A model generated the notes under the pieces. The model was not told the origin of the DNA, did not search any database, and saw only the letters and a list, made by a program, of their open reading frames with translations. Position numbers and translations under genes: made by a program. Below, piece after piece: positions 63,380 to 64,000 of a stretch of 64,000 nucleotides of DNA (its first letter is position 1; every line of letters begins with the position of its first letter). The stretch comes from Cerasibacillus terrae (GTDB lineage Bacteria; Bacillota; Bacilli; Bacillales; Amphibacillaceae), in the NCBI RefSeq assembly GCF_008039555.1, contig NZ_VDUW01000001.1, forward strand, positions 496,001-560,000, given 5' to 3'.

Positions 63380-64000
63380 TTATATATCTTTCAAAAAATA
63401 ATAAATGAGTAAGTAACTAAGACCTAATATGATTAAGACGGTGGGAATAATATCTGGACCAAACGAAAGTGTAGTAAGGAGGAAAATGACTACAGAAAGA
63501 ATTTTCCCAGCATGGATACTAAGTTCTCTGAGTACAATGTATTCTACTCTTAGTTCCTTTGCCTGATATGCTTCTCCTATTACATCATATGACATGGATG
63601 TATATGGCACATACAATAAAGGATAAAAAATCCCAATGACAAGTGCATAAATAACTAATGTCATATAGGTCATATGCGGTAAAAAAATAAATAGTGATAA
63701 ATATAAAATAAGTGAACTCCAAAGGATAGAACGTTTTCTGTATTCATTTTTTATAAACTTCATAGTTAGAAAATAAAAAATAAATGACATTCCAGAAATA
63801 TATAAATTAAACATGCCAAGTGATAGCTCACTTTTTGTTACAATATAGACCCAAATAGTTATCACAAAAGCGTAAATTCCCTCTCGCAAACCTTGGAAAA
63901 AGTGGGCATAAATGACTTTTCCCCAATCTTGATTTGTTCGCATTTGTGAAATAACCTCTTTTATATAAAACTTGCCTCGGACAACTCTAGAATGCAGAAA
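63380..64000 (-). CDS. yqgE: MFS-type transporter, C-terminal part (YqgE)
   Basis: The frame is open across the right window edge: 19 codons precede the first internal Met (FLHSRVVRGK...), so the gene starts outside. Six hydrophobic helices are visible in 206 codons, the second half of a 12-helix MFS protein. FFQGLREGIYAFVITIWVY (core QGLREGIYAF) starts helix 7. Conserved position beside pbpA supports YqgE. Substrate unknown. No clear terminator follows; only a weak A/T-rich hairpin near 63295-63345. Confidence 0.8.
   Translation of the reverse strand, partial: FLHSRVVRGKFYIKEVISQMRTNQDWGKVIYAHFFQGLREGIYAFVITIWVYIVTKSELSLGMFNLYISGMSFIFYFLTMKFIKNEYRKRSILWSSLILYLSLFIFLPHMTYMTLVIYALVIGIFYPLLYVPYTSMSYDVIGEAYQAKELRVEYIVLRELSIHAGKILSVVIFLLTTLSFGPDIIPTVLIILGLSYLLIYYFLKDI

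Overview
The window is a 64 kb stretch of chromosome from an AT-rich, endospore-lineage Bacillaceae bacterium. Gene order follows the B. subtilis yqj-yqi-yqh-yqg region: rnz, yqjH, yqjE, yqjC, yqjA, brxB, bkd operon, spo0A, spoIVB, recN, argR, yqxC, ispA, xseBA, folD, nusB, yqhY, accCB, spoIIIA, efp, gcv, comG, glcK, gluP, rpmG, pbpA, yqgE. The OLE RNA/OapA pair in the isoprenoid cluster suggests an alkaliphilic or halotolerant relative (Bacillus halodurans-like, or the Oceanobacillus/Virgibacillus group). The species cannot be fixed from the sequence alone. I saw no tRNA, 16S/23S rRNA, insertion sequence, prophage or CRISPR array.

Layout. 1-6.6 kb: end of a glycerophosphodiesterase gene, RNase Z, translesion polymerase, M20 peptidase, methylmalonyl-CoA epimerase, a Prli42 miniprotein, YqjA and bacilliredoxin. 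6.6-14.3 kb: branched-chain amino acid catabolism (bcd-lpdV-bkdAA-bkdAB-bkdB, minus strand) downstream of a BkdR-like regulator whose AAA+ domain is degenerate; a CcpA cre site lies at the operon start. 14.4-20.3 kb: DUF2627 protein, aspartate kinase, a frameshifted spo0A, spoIVB and recN. 20.4-29.3 kb: argR, tlyA, oapA, OLE RNA, ispA, xseB, xseA, folD, nusB, an Asp23-family gene, accC and accB. 29.6-34.8 kb: the complete spoIIIAA-AH operon with a sigma-E-like promoter. 34.9-44.7 kb: efp, yqhT, aroQ, yqhR, yqhP, yqhO, mntR, yqhL, and gcvT-gcvPA-gcvPB behind a tandem glycine riboswitch. 44.8-52.1 kb: yqhH-yqhG, yqzE, aroK and the comGA-GG competence pseudopilus operon. 52.2-64 kb: a COG2345-like regulator, small membrane proteins, a candidate small RNA, yqgX, remnants of a YknXZ-like efflux system, glcK-yqgQ, gluP, yqgN, rpmG, two small envelope genes, pbpA and part of yqgE.

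Points of most interest. (1) spo0A, the master sporulation regulator, is broken by a perfect 10-bp tandem duplication, while its sigma-H promoter and 0A box and the later sporulation genes are intact; this looks like a recent, possibly reversible loss of sporulation. (2) An OLE RNA of about 600 nt, whose two ends form a perfect 8-bp closing helix, sits between ispA and oapA; dxs, normally a neighbour, is missing. (3) A candidate small RNA of about 85 nt at 53373-53458 has a near-consensus promoter, C-rich unpaired motifs and its own terminator. (4) The BkdR-like protein lacks GAFTGA and other catalytic residues, so the operon is probably not controlled through sigma-54. (5) The rhodanese YqhL has Ala in place of its catalytic Cys.
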